Source: Ascidiaceihabitans sp034111945 (GTDB lineage: Bacteria; Pseudomonadota; Alphaproteobacteria; Rhodobacterales; Rhodobacteraceae). From it: DNA of 64,000 bases. The number at the start of each line of letters is the position of its first letter. Within the stretch, counting starts at the first letter, position 1. Shown here piece by piece: positions 24,295 through 32,861 of the stretch. The DNA is taken from positions 73,206 through 137,205 of the forward strand of contig JBLHSG010000007.1 in the NCBI GenBank assembly GCA_047626725.1. Direction: 5' to 3'. The notes beneath the pieces are model-generated. The model was not told where the DNA came from. It did no database searches and saw nothing but the letters and a program-made list of their open reading frames with translations. The position numbers were made by a program, and so were the translations under genes.

Positions 24295-25532
24295 CCGGAA
24301 TTTTAAGCGGCATGCGCGTCGTCGAAGGATCGGCCTTTGTTGCGGTGCCGCTCGCTGGCATGACCTTGGCCCAGATGGGTGCTGACGTCATTCGGTTTGA
24401 CCGTATCGGCGGCGGTTTGGACGCAACACGCTGGCCCATTGCGCCAAACGGCAACAGCCACTTTTGGGCTGGCATGAACAAAGGTAAACGATCCGTCGCG
24501 CTTGATATGCGATCAGAACGCGGGCGCGAATTGGTCACCCAGATCATCACGGCCCCAGGTGACGATGCAGGGATGTTTATGACAAACCTAAAGGTGCGTG
24601 GCTGGATGGATCACGAGACCCTGTCCCAGCATCGCAACGACCTGATTATGGTGTCCTTAAAAGGGGATCGGCATGGGCGGCCAGCCGTGGATTATACGGT
24701 CAATCCCGCACTTGGATTTCCGGCAATCACTGGTCCCGAAGGGTCGACAGAACCGGTGGCACACGCCCTGCCCGCATGGGATTGTATCGCAGGCCAATTG
24801 ATGGTGTCCGCGATCCTTGCCGCCGAACGCCACCGCCTTCGCACGGGCGCAGGTCAAGACGTTGAATTCGCCCTAAAGGACGTCGCAGCCGCAATGCTGG
24901 GCAATCTAGGTATCATCGGGGACAGCGCAACTGGCGGCGCAAAACGGCAAAAATCTGGTAACGCATTATACGGAGCCTACGGGCAGGACTTTATGTGCGC
25001 AGACGCTCAGCGCATTATGGTTATCGGACTGACACGGCGTCAATGGCAGGGGCTGGTCGAAGTCACTGAAACCGGCAGGCAACTGGATGCTTTAGCGGCT
25101 GATCTAGGTGTTGATTTTCGCGATGAAGGCATGCGGTATGTTCACCGCGCGGCGATAACGAAAATCCTGCAACCTTGGTTTTTCGAACGCAGTATGACAT
25201 CAATTGGCCCGATGTTCGACAAGGCCAGCCTGACGTGGTCAGTGTTTCGTGATTTCGAAAATGCATTGTCAGAGGACGTCGATTTGTCAGCAGATAACCC
25301 GGTGTTCTCGGAAATAGACAATCCTGGATTGGGCCGGTTTTTGGTACCGGGGTCGCCGCTCAATTTCTCGGGTCACGAACGATCAAAACCCAGCCCAGCA
25401 CCTACCCTGGGTGCCCATACCGAAGAAGTATTGGGCGATGTTGTTGGTCTGCCTGATTTTGAAATCGCGTCATTGTTTGATGCAGGTGTGGTGCAAAGCC
25501 CGACGTACAATAGGTCGTGTCCCGTGGCATGA
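24291..25532 (+). CDS. Family III CoA transferase (CaiB/BaiF), possibly mesaconyl-CoA C1-C4 transferase
   Basis: 413 aa from the ATG at 24291 (ATGA overlap with the preceding gene). The family III fold is clear: GMRVVEGSAFVAVPLAGMTLAQMGADVIRFDRIGGG, then NKGKRSVALDMRSERG. The catalytic Asp is probably residue 164 (in LPAWDCIAGQL). These enzymes move CoA between carboxylic acids. With the hydratase it resembles the meh-mct pair known from the 3-hydroxypropionate bicycle and found horizontally spread in proteobacteria; no malyl-CoA lyase or mesaconyl-C1-CoA hydratase is nearby, so the pathway is unproven. Confidence 0.87.
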   Translation: MTGILSGMRVVEGSAFVAVPLAGMTLAQMGADVIRFDRIGGGLDATRWPIAPNGNSHFWAGMNKGKRSVALDMRSERGRELVTQIITAPGDDAGMFMTNLKVRGWMDHETLSQHRNDLIMVSLKGDRHGRPAVDYTVNPALGFPAITGPEGSTEPVAHALPAWDCIAGQLMVSAILAAERHRLRTGAGQDVEFALKDVAAAMLGNLGIIGDSATGGAKRQKSGNALYGAYGQDFMCADAQRIMVIGLTRRQWQGLVEVTETGRQLDALAADLGVDFRDEGMRYVHRAAITKILQPWFFERSMTSIGPMFDKASLTWSVFRDFENALSEDVDLSADNPVFSEIDNPGLGRFLVPGSPLNFSGHERSKPSPAPTLGAHTEEVLGDVVGLPDFEIASLFDAGVVQSPTYNRSCPVA

Positions 25533-25611
25533 ATGTTTCGTTTTTGGGCTGGATCACACAATATTGATTTTCTTGCGCAGTTATGATCTGGCGGTAATTA
25601 TGTCGCAAAAT

Positions 25612-26343
25612 TCAATCTCTGTTCAGGTGATTAGAAACCCGCGTGACGGCCAAATGTAACAGCACGGTCATCACCGCCAATGTGATTAAACTGGCAAACA
25701 TCAGGTCAGTTTTCGCACGTCCATTGGCCAACAACATCAGATACCCAAGGCCTTTTGACGCCCCGACCCATTCGCCGATTACAGCGCCAATCGGGGCATA
25801 CACTGCAGCTAGTTTTAGCCCTGTTCCCAAAGACGGCAAAGCATGGGGAATTTTAATTCGGCGCATAATTTGAAAATTGGTGCCGCCCATGGTTTTCGCC
25901 ATGTCCAGAATATCGCGCGGCACGCGGGTCAGCCCATCGTAAAACGCTGACGTTACTGGAAAGTAGATAATCAGCACCGCCATCACGACCTTGGACGCGA
26001 TCCCATAGCCGAACCAAAGCGTCAGGATCGGGGCCAATGCAAAGACTGGCACCGCTTGGGTAAAGACCAATAAGGGCATAATCAGGCGGTGCAGTCGCGC
26101 AGAATTCGCTAATTGAATCGCGGTGACTGCGCCCAAAAATGTACCGATCAATAGGCCCAGCCCGACCTCGGTTGCAGTGACAATTGCGTTTTCGGCTATC
26201 AGCGCACGGTTGTTGAACGCCGCCTGCGCCACTCGCAATGGTGATGGCAAAATGAAATGCGGCGCGCCGGTTATCCAAACGATCCCTTGCCACAGCAACA
26301 ACGCAAACGCGCAGGCCACAAATGCATAGCGCACGCGCGTCAT
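25612..26343 (-). CDS. thiX: Thiamine-precursor ABC transporter permease ThiX
   Basis: 243 aa from the ATG at 26343, which overlaps the ATPase stop by 4 nt; the longer frame to 26439 is internal to that gene. It is a TauC/SsuC-type permease with six hydrophobic segments and the EAA-like loop (DMAKTMGGTNFQIMRRIKIPHALPSLGTG). As the last gene of a TPP-riboswitch operon next to ThiY, ThiZ and TenA it is assigned to uptake of a pyrimidine breakdown product of thiamine. Confidence 0.88.
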   Translation of the reverse strand: MTRVRYAFVACAFALLLWQGIVWITGAPHFILPSPLRVAQAAFNNRALIAENAIVTATEVGLGLLIGTFLGAVTAIQLANSARLHRLIMPLLVFTQAVPVFALAPILTLWFGYGIASKVVMAVLIIYFPVTSAFYDGLTRVPRDILDMAKTMGGTNFQIMRRIKIPHALPSLGTGLKLAAVYAPIGAVIGEWVGASKGLGYLMLLANGRAKTDLMFASLITLAVMTVLLHLAVTRVSNHLNRD

Positions 26344-27065
26344 TGTGCCCGCCTTAAATACGCCAAAAGGTCGGCCTGACACGCGACAGTTTCCGCCGCA
26401 TATTGATCGCGAACAGGGGCAGATTGCGGCAGCGGCCAATTCTGCGCGCCATCGGTTGTTAAGACGATTATCTGGTGACCAAGTCGGATTGCTTCGGCTG
26501 GATCATGGGTCACCAATAGCACAGTTTTATCGCGCAAAACCTCAGCGGAAAGTTCCTGCATATCCGCCCGCGTACTCGCATCAAGCGCCGAAAACGGCTC
26601 GTCCAGAAGGGCGATTGGCCGGTCTTCCATCAAGGTCCTTACAAGTGCCGTGCGCTGGCGCATACCACCTGACAATGCCGCCGGTTTCTTGAGCCTGTGA
26701 TCACCCAGGCCGACGCGCGACAGCAAGTGTTCTGCCCTGTCCATGTCAGGTTGAAGCCCCCGCAATCGCGCGCCCAGTACGGTGTTTTCCAACACGCTAA
26801 GCCACGGCAACAATAGATCAGATTGCGCCATGAAACTAATCCGGTCCCCCAGCGAAATGTTATCAGACGCCGTGATATTCCCAGTAAATTGGCCGGCGCA
26901 TGGGAGGCCCGCGATCAGCCGCAAAAGCGTGGATTTCCCCACACCACTGCGCCCCAAAACACATGTCCATTGCCCCGCAGGCAACGTCACGTTGATGGGG
27001 CCAAACAGCGTCACCCCGTCAATGGAATGGCTGCCGTGCACATCGATCGCAGGGGCATTTTTCAC
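26340..27065 (-). CDS. thiZ: Thiamine-precursor ABC transporter ATP-binding protein ThiZ
   Basis: About 241 aa. The GTG at 27065 overlaps the tenA stop (GTGA) and is the best start; an upstream ATG at 27143 lies inside tenA. Walker A GRSGVGKSTLLRL, signature LSGGMRQRTALVRTL, Walker B IALLDEPFSALD. It energises ThiX. The ATPase is generic in sequence; the substrate follows from the operon. Confidence 0.88.
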   Translation of the reverse strand: MKNAPAIDVHGSHSIDGVTLFGPINVTLPAGQWTCVLGRSGVGKSTLLRLIAGLPCAGQFTGNITASDNISLGDRISFMAQSDLLLPWLSVLENTVLGARLRGLQPDMDRAEHLLSRVGLGDHRLKKPAALSGGMRQRTALVRTLMEDRPIALLDEPFSALDASTRADMQELSAEVLRDKTVLLVTHDPAEAIRLGHQIIVLTTDGAQNWPLPQSAPVRDQYAAETVACQADLLAYLRRAQ

Positions 27066-27748
27066 GCGCCGCGCAACCCCATACCCCAAAATGACACCTC
27101 TAGTTTCGTGGCCATTGTGAAACGTTGCTGAAGCTGTGGCCACCGCGCGGATTGTGCAGGATCATTGCCCAAACGCCGGGCAATTGCGCCGTCAATCATT
27201 TGGCCAACAGACGCCATGACGCTTTGATATTCGGCGTCAGCATAGGTGTCGATCCACGGACGGTACGGCGTGTCGGCGGCGGCTGAACCAGCCAATCGCA
27301 CCCCGATTTCACCGTAGCCAAAACAGCAAGGCGCAAGCGCTGCCATAAGGTCGAGGAAATCACCCTGAAGGCCCGCATCCATCACGTATCGTGTGTAGGC
27401 AAGGTTTTCGAATTCCTCGGTCGCGGCAAAAAGCGTCGCCTCGTCGATGCCTTCAGCCGCGCAGGTTTGAACATGCAATGACATCTCGTGATTGACCAAT
27501 GCGTCCACAGTTCCGGCGCAAATTTTCATTTCATCAAGCGTATCTGCCTTGACCACAGCCAGTGACCACGCCCGCGCAAAATGCACCAAAAAAACGTAAT
27601 CTTGAACGAGGTAATGCAGGAACGATGCACGCGGCAAACTGCCATCACGCAGCCCTTCGACAAACGCGTGATGGGTGTAATCGTGCCAGTCATCGGGGCA
27701 TCCGTCACGCCAAAGCGCAAAGGTTTCGCCATAAGGATGCGTGTTCAT
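27062..27748 (-). CDS. tenA: TenA family aminopyrimidine aminohydrolase
   Basis: 228 aa, all-helical TenA fold. Conserved parts include LVQDYVFLVHFARAWSLAVVKA, the Cys in ALAPCCFGYGEIG (nucleophile region) and WIDTYADAEYQ, plus a C-terminal Glu in KLEVSFWGMGL. TenA hydrolyses aminopyrimidine products of thiamine to HMP (thiaminase II). It sits between the ThiY gene (4-nt overlap) and the ThiZ gene, so imported pyrimidine could be converted and then passed to ThiD. Confidence 0.92.
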   Translation of the reverse strand: MNTHPYGETFALWRDGCPDDWHDYTHHAFVEGLRDGSLPRASFLHYLVQDYVFLVHFARAWSLAVVKADTLDEMKICAGTVDALVNHEMSLHVQTCAAEGIDEATLFAATEEFENLAYTRYVMDAGLQGDFLDLMAALAPCCFGYGEIGVRLAGSAAADTPYRPWIDTYADAEYQSVMASVGQMIDGAIARRLGNDPAQSARWPQLQQRFTMATKLEVSFWGMGLRGA

Positions 27749-28698
27749 TTTGCAGTCACATCAATGGCAATTTCCGAAACAGGATTAACGCCGGGGATCA
27801 AACCTGCGTCATGCAAGAACGCCTCAAAGGTCGCGTAACGCCCCACATCCATCGCAGTTGGGCGCAGGGCAAAACGCGGCAATGTGTCGGCCCATGCGCG
27901 TTTGTTCAGTTCGTCATTCAGCTCTGGCGCTGTGCTTGAAAAAATCTCCCAACTCTCGTTTGGATGGTTGATGATAAACTGCGTGGCCTTTTCCGTTGCA
28001 GCCAGAAAACGACGGATCATATCGACGTCCATCGTGTCCTTGTTGGCCACATAAATCAGTTCGTCATAGGGTGGCAGGCCTTCTTCTTCGACGTAGAAAC
28101 AGCGCCCCGGCACGCCTTCGATGTCCATCTGGTTCAGTTCAAAATTGCGAAACGCACCGATGACAGCATCGACTTGGCCCGACATCAACGACGGCGACAA
28201 CGACCAATTCACGTTGATAAGTTCAACATCAGCCAAGGTCAGTCCATGGGTTTTCAAAACGTGTCCTAGCACTGCTTCTTCAACCCCACCCACGGAAAAA
28301 CCAACCTTGCGCCCCTTTAGATCGGCTGGCGATTTGATCGGACCATCATCCAAAACCAGCAAACAATTCAGCGGTGTGGCGACCAGCGTGCCGACGCGTT
28401 GCAGCGGCAGTCCTTCATGGATTTGAAGGTGCAATTGCGGCTGATAAGAAATCGCCAAATCCGCCTGACCAGCAGCCACCATCTTTGGCGGGGCGGACGG
28501 ATCAGCAGGCGCGATGATTTCAACGTCCAGATTCACATCGGCAAAATACCCCTTTTCTTGCGCGATGATAACGGGGCCATGATCGGGATTGACGAACCAA
28601 TCCAACAACAGGGTCATTTGGTCCTGCGCCCACAACGGCGAGGCGCACAGGGTTAGGGCTGTTGCGAAAACAAAGGATCTCATGTGGTTCACTTTCAT
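27745..28698 (-). CDS. thiY: ThiY-type pyrimidine-binding protein (NMT1/THI5-like)
   Basis: 317 aa (or 312 from the ATG at 28683). Signal peptide MRSFVFATALTLCASPLWA, then an NMT1/THI5-like binding fold: MTLLLDWFVNPDHGPVIIAQEKGYF, MVAAGQADLAISYQPQ, KGRKVGFSVGGVEE, GAFRNFELNQM. In the family these bind N-formyl-aminopyrimidine or related thiamine precursors. It overlaps thiD and tenA by 4 nt. Confidence 0.92.
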   Translation of the reverse strand: MKVNHMRSFVFATALTLCASPLWAQDQMTLLLDWFVNPDHGPVIIAQEKGYFADVNLDVEIIAPADPSAPPKMVAAGQADLAISYQPQLHLQIHEGLPLQRVGTLVATPLNCLLVLDDGPIKSPADLKGRKVGFSVGGVEEAVLGHVLKTHGLTLADVELINVNWSLSPSLMSGQVDAVIGAFRNFELNQMDIEGVPGRCFYVEEEGLPPYDELIYVANKDTMDVDMIRRFLAATEKATQFIINHPNESWEIFSSTAPELNDELNKRAWADTLPRFALRPTAMDVGRYATFEAFLHDAGLIPGVNPVSEIAIDVTAK

Positions 28699-29495
28699 CT
28701 AGGAAAAAAGGCGGAAAAATGATTGGTGGGTCCGTGACCAGACCCGACGGACAGGGCGTCTGCGTGTTCGATGGCTTGTGCGACATAGGTTTTGGCCGCG
28801 GCCACAGACTGTGCGATAGACAATCCCTTGGCCAATTGCGCGGCCAACGCTGACGACAAAGTGCAGCCTGTGCCATGGGTGTTTTTTGTGGCGGTGCGCG
28901 CACCTTCAAACCATGTCACGTCTTGGCTTATTACCAAACAATCTGGGCTGTCAGGTTCTGCCAGATGTCCGCCTTTCATCAAGACGGCGGCAGGACCAAG
29001 CGCACAAAGTGCGGCACCTTGCGCCGCCATTTCTGCGCGGGTTGTTGCAACAGGCACGCACAACAGATGCGCGGCCTCGGGCAAATTTGGCGTCAGTAAT
29101 GTGGCCACTGGCAAAAGGTGATCGCGCAAAACTGCGACAGCGTCATCGTGCAAAAGCTGCGCACCACCTTTGGCAATCATCACCGGGTCAAGGACGAACG
29201 GCATTGTTTGTCCGTGCAACGACGTGGCCACCGCGTGGGCAATTTCTGCATTTGCGATCATGCCAATCTTGACTGCATGAACTGTTATGTCGTCAAAAAC
29301 GGCCGCGATTTGGGCGCTGACAAATGCAGGCGGAACCAGATGAATGCCACTGACACCTTGCGTATTTTGCGCGGTCAAAGCAGTGATCGCAGCCATCGCA
29401 AAAGCCCCGTTTGCAGAAATCGATTTGATGTCTGCCTGAATGCCTGCGCCCCCTGACGGGTCGGAACCCGCAATGCTCAGTACGTTCGGGATCAT
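28695..29495 (-). CDS. thiD: HMP/HMP-P kinase ThiD
   Basis: 266 aa ribokinase-like enzyme. SIAGSDPSGGAGIQADIKSISANGAF at the N-terminus, VLDPVMIAKGGAQLL, and NTHGTGCTLSSALAAQLAKG (anion-hole Asp replaced in the usual ThiD GTGCT context) are diagnostic. It phosphorylates 4-amino-5-hydroxymethyl-2-methylpyrimidine twice. It overlaps thiE by 4 nt and thiY by 4 nt. Confidence 0.96.
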   Translation of the reverse strand: MIPNVLSIAGSDPSGGAGIQADIKSISANGAFAMAAITALTAQNTQGVSGIHLVPPAFVSAQIAAVFDDITVHAVKIGMIANAEIAHAVATSLHGQTMPFVLDPVMIAKGGAQLLHDDAVAVLRDHLLPVATLLTPNLPEAAHLLCVPVATTRAEMAAQGAALCALGPAAVLMKGGHLAEPDSPDCLVISQDVTWFEGARTATKNTHGTGCTLSSALAAQLAKGLSIAQSVAAAKTYVAQAIEHADALSVGSGHGPTNHFSAFFPR

Positions 29496-30133
29496 GACGT
29501 ATGCTCCGGATTTTTAACGTAAAATGCCCGCGCCGCGGCGTTTGGATCAGGCTGCCCACAAATCGCTGAAACAACGGCCATACCATCGGCACCGCTGGCG
29601 AAAACGTCATTGATGTGGGGGGCTTTTAGGCCGCCAATCGCGACATTGGGCAACGACGACAACGCCACCAATCGCGCCAATCCATCAAACCCGATAGGTC
29701 GTTCATGATCCGTTTTGGTTGTCGTGCCAAACACTGGCCCAAGGCCAAGATAATCAACATTAGTCGCATCAGCCGCCTGCACTGTTTCAGGGGTTTCGCA
29801 CGACAGACCAAGGATCTTGTCTGGTCCCAGAATTGCGCGCGCATTGGACACCGACATGTCGCCCTGACCAATATGCACACCGTCCACGTCCGCTGCGATG
29901 GCCGCGTTCACATCATCGTTGATGACGATCGAAACGCCGGTACCAGCCAAGGCTTGTTTCAAGGCCTTGGCCATTTCGATGCGGGCGGATGTCGTCGCCG
30001 TTTTGTCACGTAATTGCACCATCGTGACGCCCCCAGCCACGGCGCGGCGCACGGTTTCGATTAGACCCAAATCACTGCATAGCTGCGGGTCAGTCACCAG
30101 ATAAAGCCGTAGGTTTTCACGCAGGGTGCCCAT
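29492..30133 (-). CDS. thiE: Thiamine-phosphate synthase ThiE
   Basis: 213 aa TIM barrel. LRLYLVTDPQLC, VQLRDKTATTSAR, DGVHIGQGDMSVSNAR and YLGLGPVFGTTTKTD are the ThiE motifs for pyrophosphate and thiazole phosphate binding. It joins HMP-PP and thiazole phosphate, the products of ThiD and ThiM, both encoded alongside. The start overlaps the thiM stop by 1 nt (TAATG). Confidence 0.96.
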   Translation of the reverse strand: MGTLRENLRLYLVTDPQLCSDLGLIETVRRAVAGGVTMVQLRDKTATTSARIEMAKALKQALAGTGVSIVINDDVNAAIAADVDGVHIGQGDMSVSNARAILGPDKILGLSCETPETVQAADATNVDYLGLGPVFGTTTKTDHERPIGFDGLARLVALSSLPNVAIGGLKAPHINDVFASGADGMAVVSAICGQPDPNAAARAFYVKNPEHTS

Positions 30134-30906
30134 TACGAAATCACGCTGGCAAGTTCACCGGGCTGCGTTGCGGCAAGTGCATCTAAGAAATGCATCTGAA
30201 AGCTGCCCGGCCCGTTTGCCAATTTGCCAGCGGCAGTCCCTGCCAGTTTGAAATGCGCCAGACCGGCCAAGGCCGCCTGAAATGCAGGACCTGTGGCCAC
30301 GTAGGCCCCCATTAATGCTGTCTGTGAACAACCCAATGCAGTGACCTGCGGCATCAAATCTGACCCACCTGAAACCTGCGCCTCTTGGCTGCCATCAGTG
30401 ACAAAATCCACAGGTCCGGTGATGGCAACGACTGCGTCAAATTTTTGCGCCAGCGCGCGCGCGGCCCCCTGTGCGGCCTCGACGCTGTCACCACTATCGG
30501 CGCCTTTTCCGGCACCTGCCTCACCCGCTAAGGCCAGAATTTCAGACGCATTCCCGCGCACAATTGTAGGGCGCAGCGCCAGCAAATCCTGAGCCGCACA
30601 TTTGCGATAGTCAGAAATGAAATGCGCAACAGGGTCCAGCACCCATGGAATTTTACGATCATTTGCAACACGCGCCGCAGCTATCATGCTGGCCAGCCAA
30701 GGTGTTGAAATCGTGCCGATGTTGATCGACAACGCACCGCACAAAGGGGTGAAATCTGCGATCTCTTCCTCTGCGTGGACCATCGCCGGTGACGCCCCTG
30801 CCGCCAAAACGACGTTTGCCGCGATGTTCATGGCGACATAATTTGTCATGCACTGCACCAATGGTTTTTGGTCACGCAGCGCTGTCAGCAAATCTTGAGG
30901 GGTCAT
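30133..30906 (-). CDS. thiM: Hydroxyethylthiazole kinase ThiM
   Basis: 257 aa from the ATG at 30906, preceded by AGGAG; the open frame continues to 30951 without a site. Conserved: LVQCMTNYVAMNIAANVVLAAGASPAMVHAEEE, WVLDPVA, TIVRGNASEILALAGE, VTALGCSQTALMGAY. It salvages thiazole for thiamine. It is the first gene after the TPP riboswitch and its ribosome binding site is buried in a hairpin. Confidence 0.96.
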   Translation of the reverse strand: MTPQDLLTALRDQKPLVQCMTNYVAMNIAANVVLAAGASPAMVHAEEEIADFTPLCGALSINIGTISTPWLASMIAAARVANDRKIPWVLDPVAHFISDYRKCAAQDLLALRPTIVRGNASEILALAGEAGAGKGADSGDSVEAAQGAARALAQKFDAVVAITGPVDFVTDGSQEAQVSGGSDLMPQVTALGCSQTALMGAYVATGPAFQAALAGLAHFKLAGTAAGKLANGPGSFQMHFLDALAATQPGELASVIS

Positions 30907-30909
30907 TTT

Positions 30910-30935
30910 CTCTCCTTTTCTGGCGAAAAAGAGAG
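30910..30935 (-). promoter_or_regulatory. Hairpin sequestering the thiM ribosome binding site
   Basis: Inverted repeat of 10-bp arms (30926-30935 with 30910-30919, one G-U pair) and a 6-nt loop. The AGGAG of thiM (30912-30916) is inside the 3' arm. It lies between the TPP aptamer and the start codon, so the riboswitch probably acts on translation initiation. Confidence 0.75.
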
Positions 30936-30963
30936 CCTGTATGCACGACAAAGAAACATACGA

Positions 30964-31036
30964 CCTCCCTCCGCCAGCATTATCTGGTTCAGGTTCAAAG
31001 GGTACATCTCAGCTTTACAGCGCCCCTGGTGAGTTC
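30964..31036 (-). promoter_or_regulatory. TPP riboswitch (THI element)
   Basis: Read on the minus strand it contains the conserved aptamer blocks in order: CACCAGGGGCGC, GCTGAGATGTACCC, TTTGAACCTGA, ACCAGATAATGCTGGCGGAGGGA (split here into its two parts, ACCAGATAATG and CTGGCGGAGGGA). These are the pyrimidine and pyrophosphate sensor bulges of the TPP aptamer. It precedes thiM-thiE-thiD-thiY-tenA-thiZ-thiX. Confidence 0.96.
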
Positions 31037-31101
31037 CGTGTTAGTCGCTTTGGTTCGGGCCGTCAAACGTCAAAGTGTCACCCCTAAAGCAAGGCATGAG
31101 A

Positions 31102-32247
31102 TCATGAAACGCGACGCCCAGCGCACCACGTTTCTTGTATCATCGGGGTCCCTGCGGCGATTGAAAACCGAATGCAATCTGCCCTTTGGCCCACGCTTAG
31201 TTCGCCGCGATCCGTCAGGCCAACAGCCTTTGCTGGTCGTGCGGTCACTGTCGCCAACCCGCGCGAAAGATCACCCCATTGATCCCCCAATTGCACGGCT
31301 GCCATCAACAATCCCGATGGCACATAATCCGACGATAAGATGTCAAGACGATCACACGCAGCCAGATCAGACGCTGACACATTTCCCGAATGTGAGCCCC
31401 CTCGAATGACGTTTGGCGCACCCATGATTGTTGCGATTCCATGCGCGTGACAGGCGTCAGCGGCGGCAATCGTGGTCGGGAATTCCGCCATCGTGACGCC
31501 GTGCGCCTGACTGGCGACAACCTGCGCGGCAGTCGTGTCGTCATGGCTGGCCAACGTCGCACCAAGGCGCGCGGCGGCTGTCACGGTTGCGGCCTCGTGC
31601 TTTGATCCCAAGGATGCCTGCAGACCATACAGAAATTCAACATAGTCGCGAAATTCTTGGTCGCCAAAACTGTATTTTCCGCGCACATAAGTTTCGAATT
31701 TGGACAGATCAGTGAATTGGCGCTGGCCCGGCGTGTGGTCCATCATCGACACAATGCCAATGCGGTCTTCGGGTGTGAATTCGGCCAATTCATCCACAAG
31801 CGTCTCGGAACAAATTTCAGCCCTGAGATGGATGTGATGGTTGATCCGTAACTGCCCCGCGTGGCGCATCGCGAGAATTTCATCGGTCATTTGACGTGCA
31901 TATTTCCCGTAGCGTTTGCTGTTCCCAGACAGAATTGACCCCACGCGGATCGCATCAAAAACCGTCGTGATCCCCGTGCCCGCCAGTTCGCGATCATGTG
32001 CAAGAATAGCCGAACGATAAGGCCAATCCACCGACGGGCGCGGCGATAGATGTCGTTCAAGATTGTCGGTGTGCAGTTCGATCAAGCCCGGCGCAAGGTA
32101 GTCGCCGTCCAGATCATACGCGCCTTTTGGCACAGCCGCACCAAGGTCGATATCGGCAATCAACCCGTCCTTTATGCGCAACGATCCACGCACAACTTCG
32201 GTCTTCAGGTTCAGGCGGGCATTTGCGAAAATAGTCTCGGTTGTCAT
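31102..32247 (-). CDS. phnM: Alpha-D-ribose 1-methylphosphonate 5-triphosphate diphosphatase PhnM
   Basis: 381 aa amidohydrolase. GLIELHTDNLERHLSPRPSVDWP supplies the metal-binding HTDN segment; FDAIRVGS, HHIHLRAEICSE, SMMDHTPGQRQF, LASHDDTTAAQV and ILSSDYVPSGLL complete the PhnM pattern. It removes pyrophosphate from ribose 1-alkylphosphonate 5-triphosphate to give the C-P lyase substrate. It is the last gene of the phnG-M operon, 59 bp after phnN. Confidence 0.95.
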   Translation of the reverse strand: MTTETIFANARLNLKTEVVRGSLRIKDGLIADIDLGAAVPKGAYDLDGDYLAPGLIELHTDNLERHLSPRPSVDWPYRSAILAHDRELAGTGITTVFDAIRVGSILSGNSKRYGKYARQMTDEILAMRHAGQLRINHHIHLRAEICSETLVDELAEFTPEDRIGIVSMMDHTPGQRQFTDLSKFETYVRGKYSFGDQEFRDYVEFLYGLQASLGSKHEAATVTAAARLGATLASHDDTTAAQVVASQAHGVTMAEFPTTIAAADACHAHGIATIMGAPNVIRGGSHSGNVSASDLAACDRLDILSSDYVPSGLLMAAVQLGDQWGDLSRGLATVTARPAKAVGLTDRGELSVGQRADCIRFSIAAGTPMIQETWCAGRRVS

Positions 32248-32306
32248 GTGTTATGTCACGCTGTTTTGGCAGGCACGAACACCCGCGTTGGTGTCAAAAA
32301 TAATCA

Positions 32307-32861
32307 TCATTCACACCCCGTTGAACGGCGCGGAAATAGCAGCGCCATCGCAGTTTGAACTGTCTGGGACAAAGCACCGCTGTTATCGATGACGTGGGTT
32401 TTCAAACCATGAGGGATTACGGTTTGTGCGCGGTCTAACCGCTTGGCGATTTGTGCGGATGTCTCGCGACCTCGGCCGATTAAACGCGTACTTAGGGCCG
32501 CACGATCTGCCGTTAGCGCGACAACTTCTAATCGGTCGAAACGGGTCTGTGCCTGACATAAAACTGAACGTGAAAGGTTGGCCAACACATCGCGACCAGC
32601 CATGAGATCCGCGTCAACTGTCGCCGGAATTCCGTACTGCAAACCATGGGCCGTCCAACACAGGGCAAAGTCATTTGCGCGGGCGCGTTTGGCAAATTCT
32701 GCGGCTGTTACACCTTCGAAATCTTCGCCGCCCGTTTCACTGGGCCGCGTGATGACACGTCGCGCCAATACGATGCGCGCATCCTGTTTTTGCAGGGCGA
32801 TCATGACGCTGTCTTTGCCCACGCCGGACGGTCCGACAATCGCGATTAGGCGGCCGGTCAT
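32307..32861 (-). CDS. phnN: Ribose 1,5-bisphosphate phosphokinase PhnN
   Basis: 184 aa guanylate-kinase-like P-loop protein: GPSGVGKDSVMIAL near residue 10, then ITRPSETGGEDFEGVT and CWTAHGLQYGIP, which mark PhnN rather than Gmk. It converts ribose 1,5-bisphosphate to PRPP, recovering the sugar after C-P cleavage. It overlaps phnL by 4 nt. Confidence 0.93.
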   Translation of the reverse strand: MTGRLIAIVGPSGVGKDSVMIALQKQDARIVLARRVITRPSETGGEDFEGVTAAEFAKRARANDFALCWTAHGLQYGIPATVDADLMAGRDVLANLSRSVLCQAQTRFDRLEVVALTADRAALSTRLIGRGRETSAQIAKRLDRAQTVIPHGLKTHVIDNSGALSQTVQTAMALLFPRRSTGCE

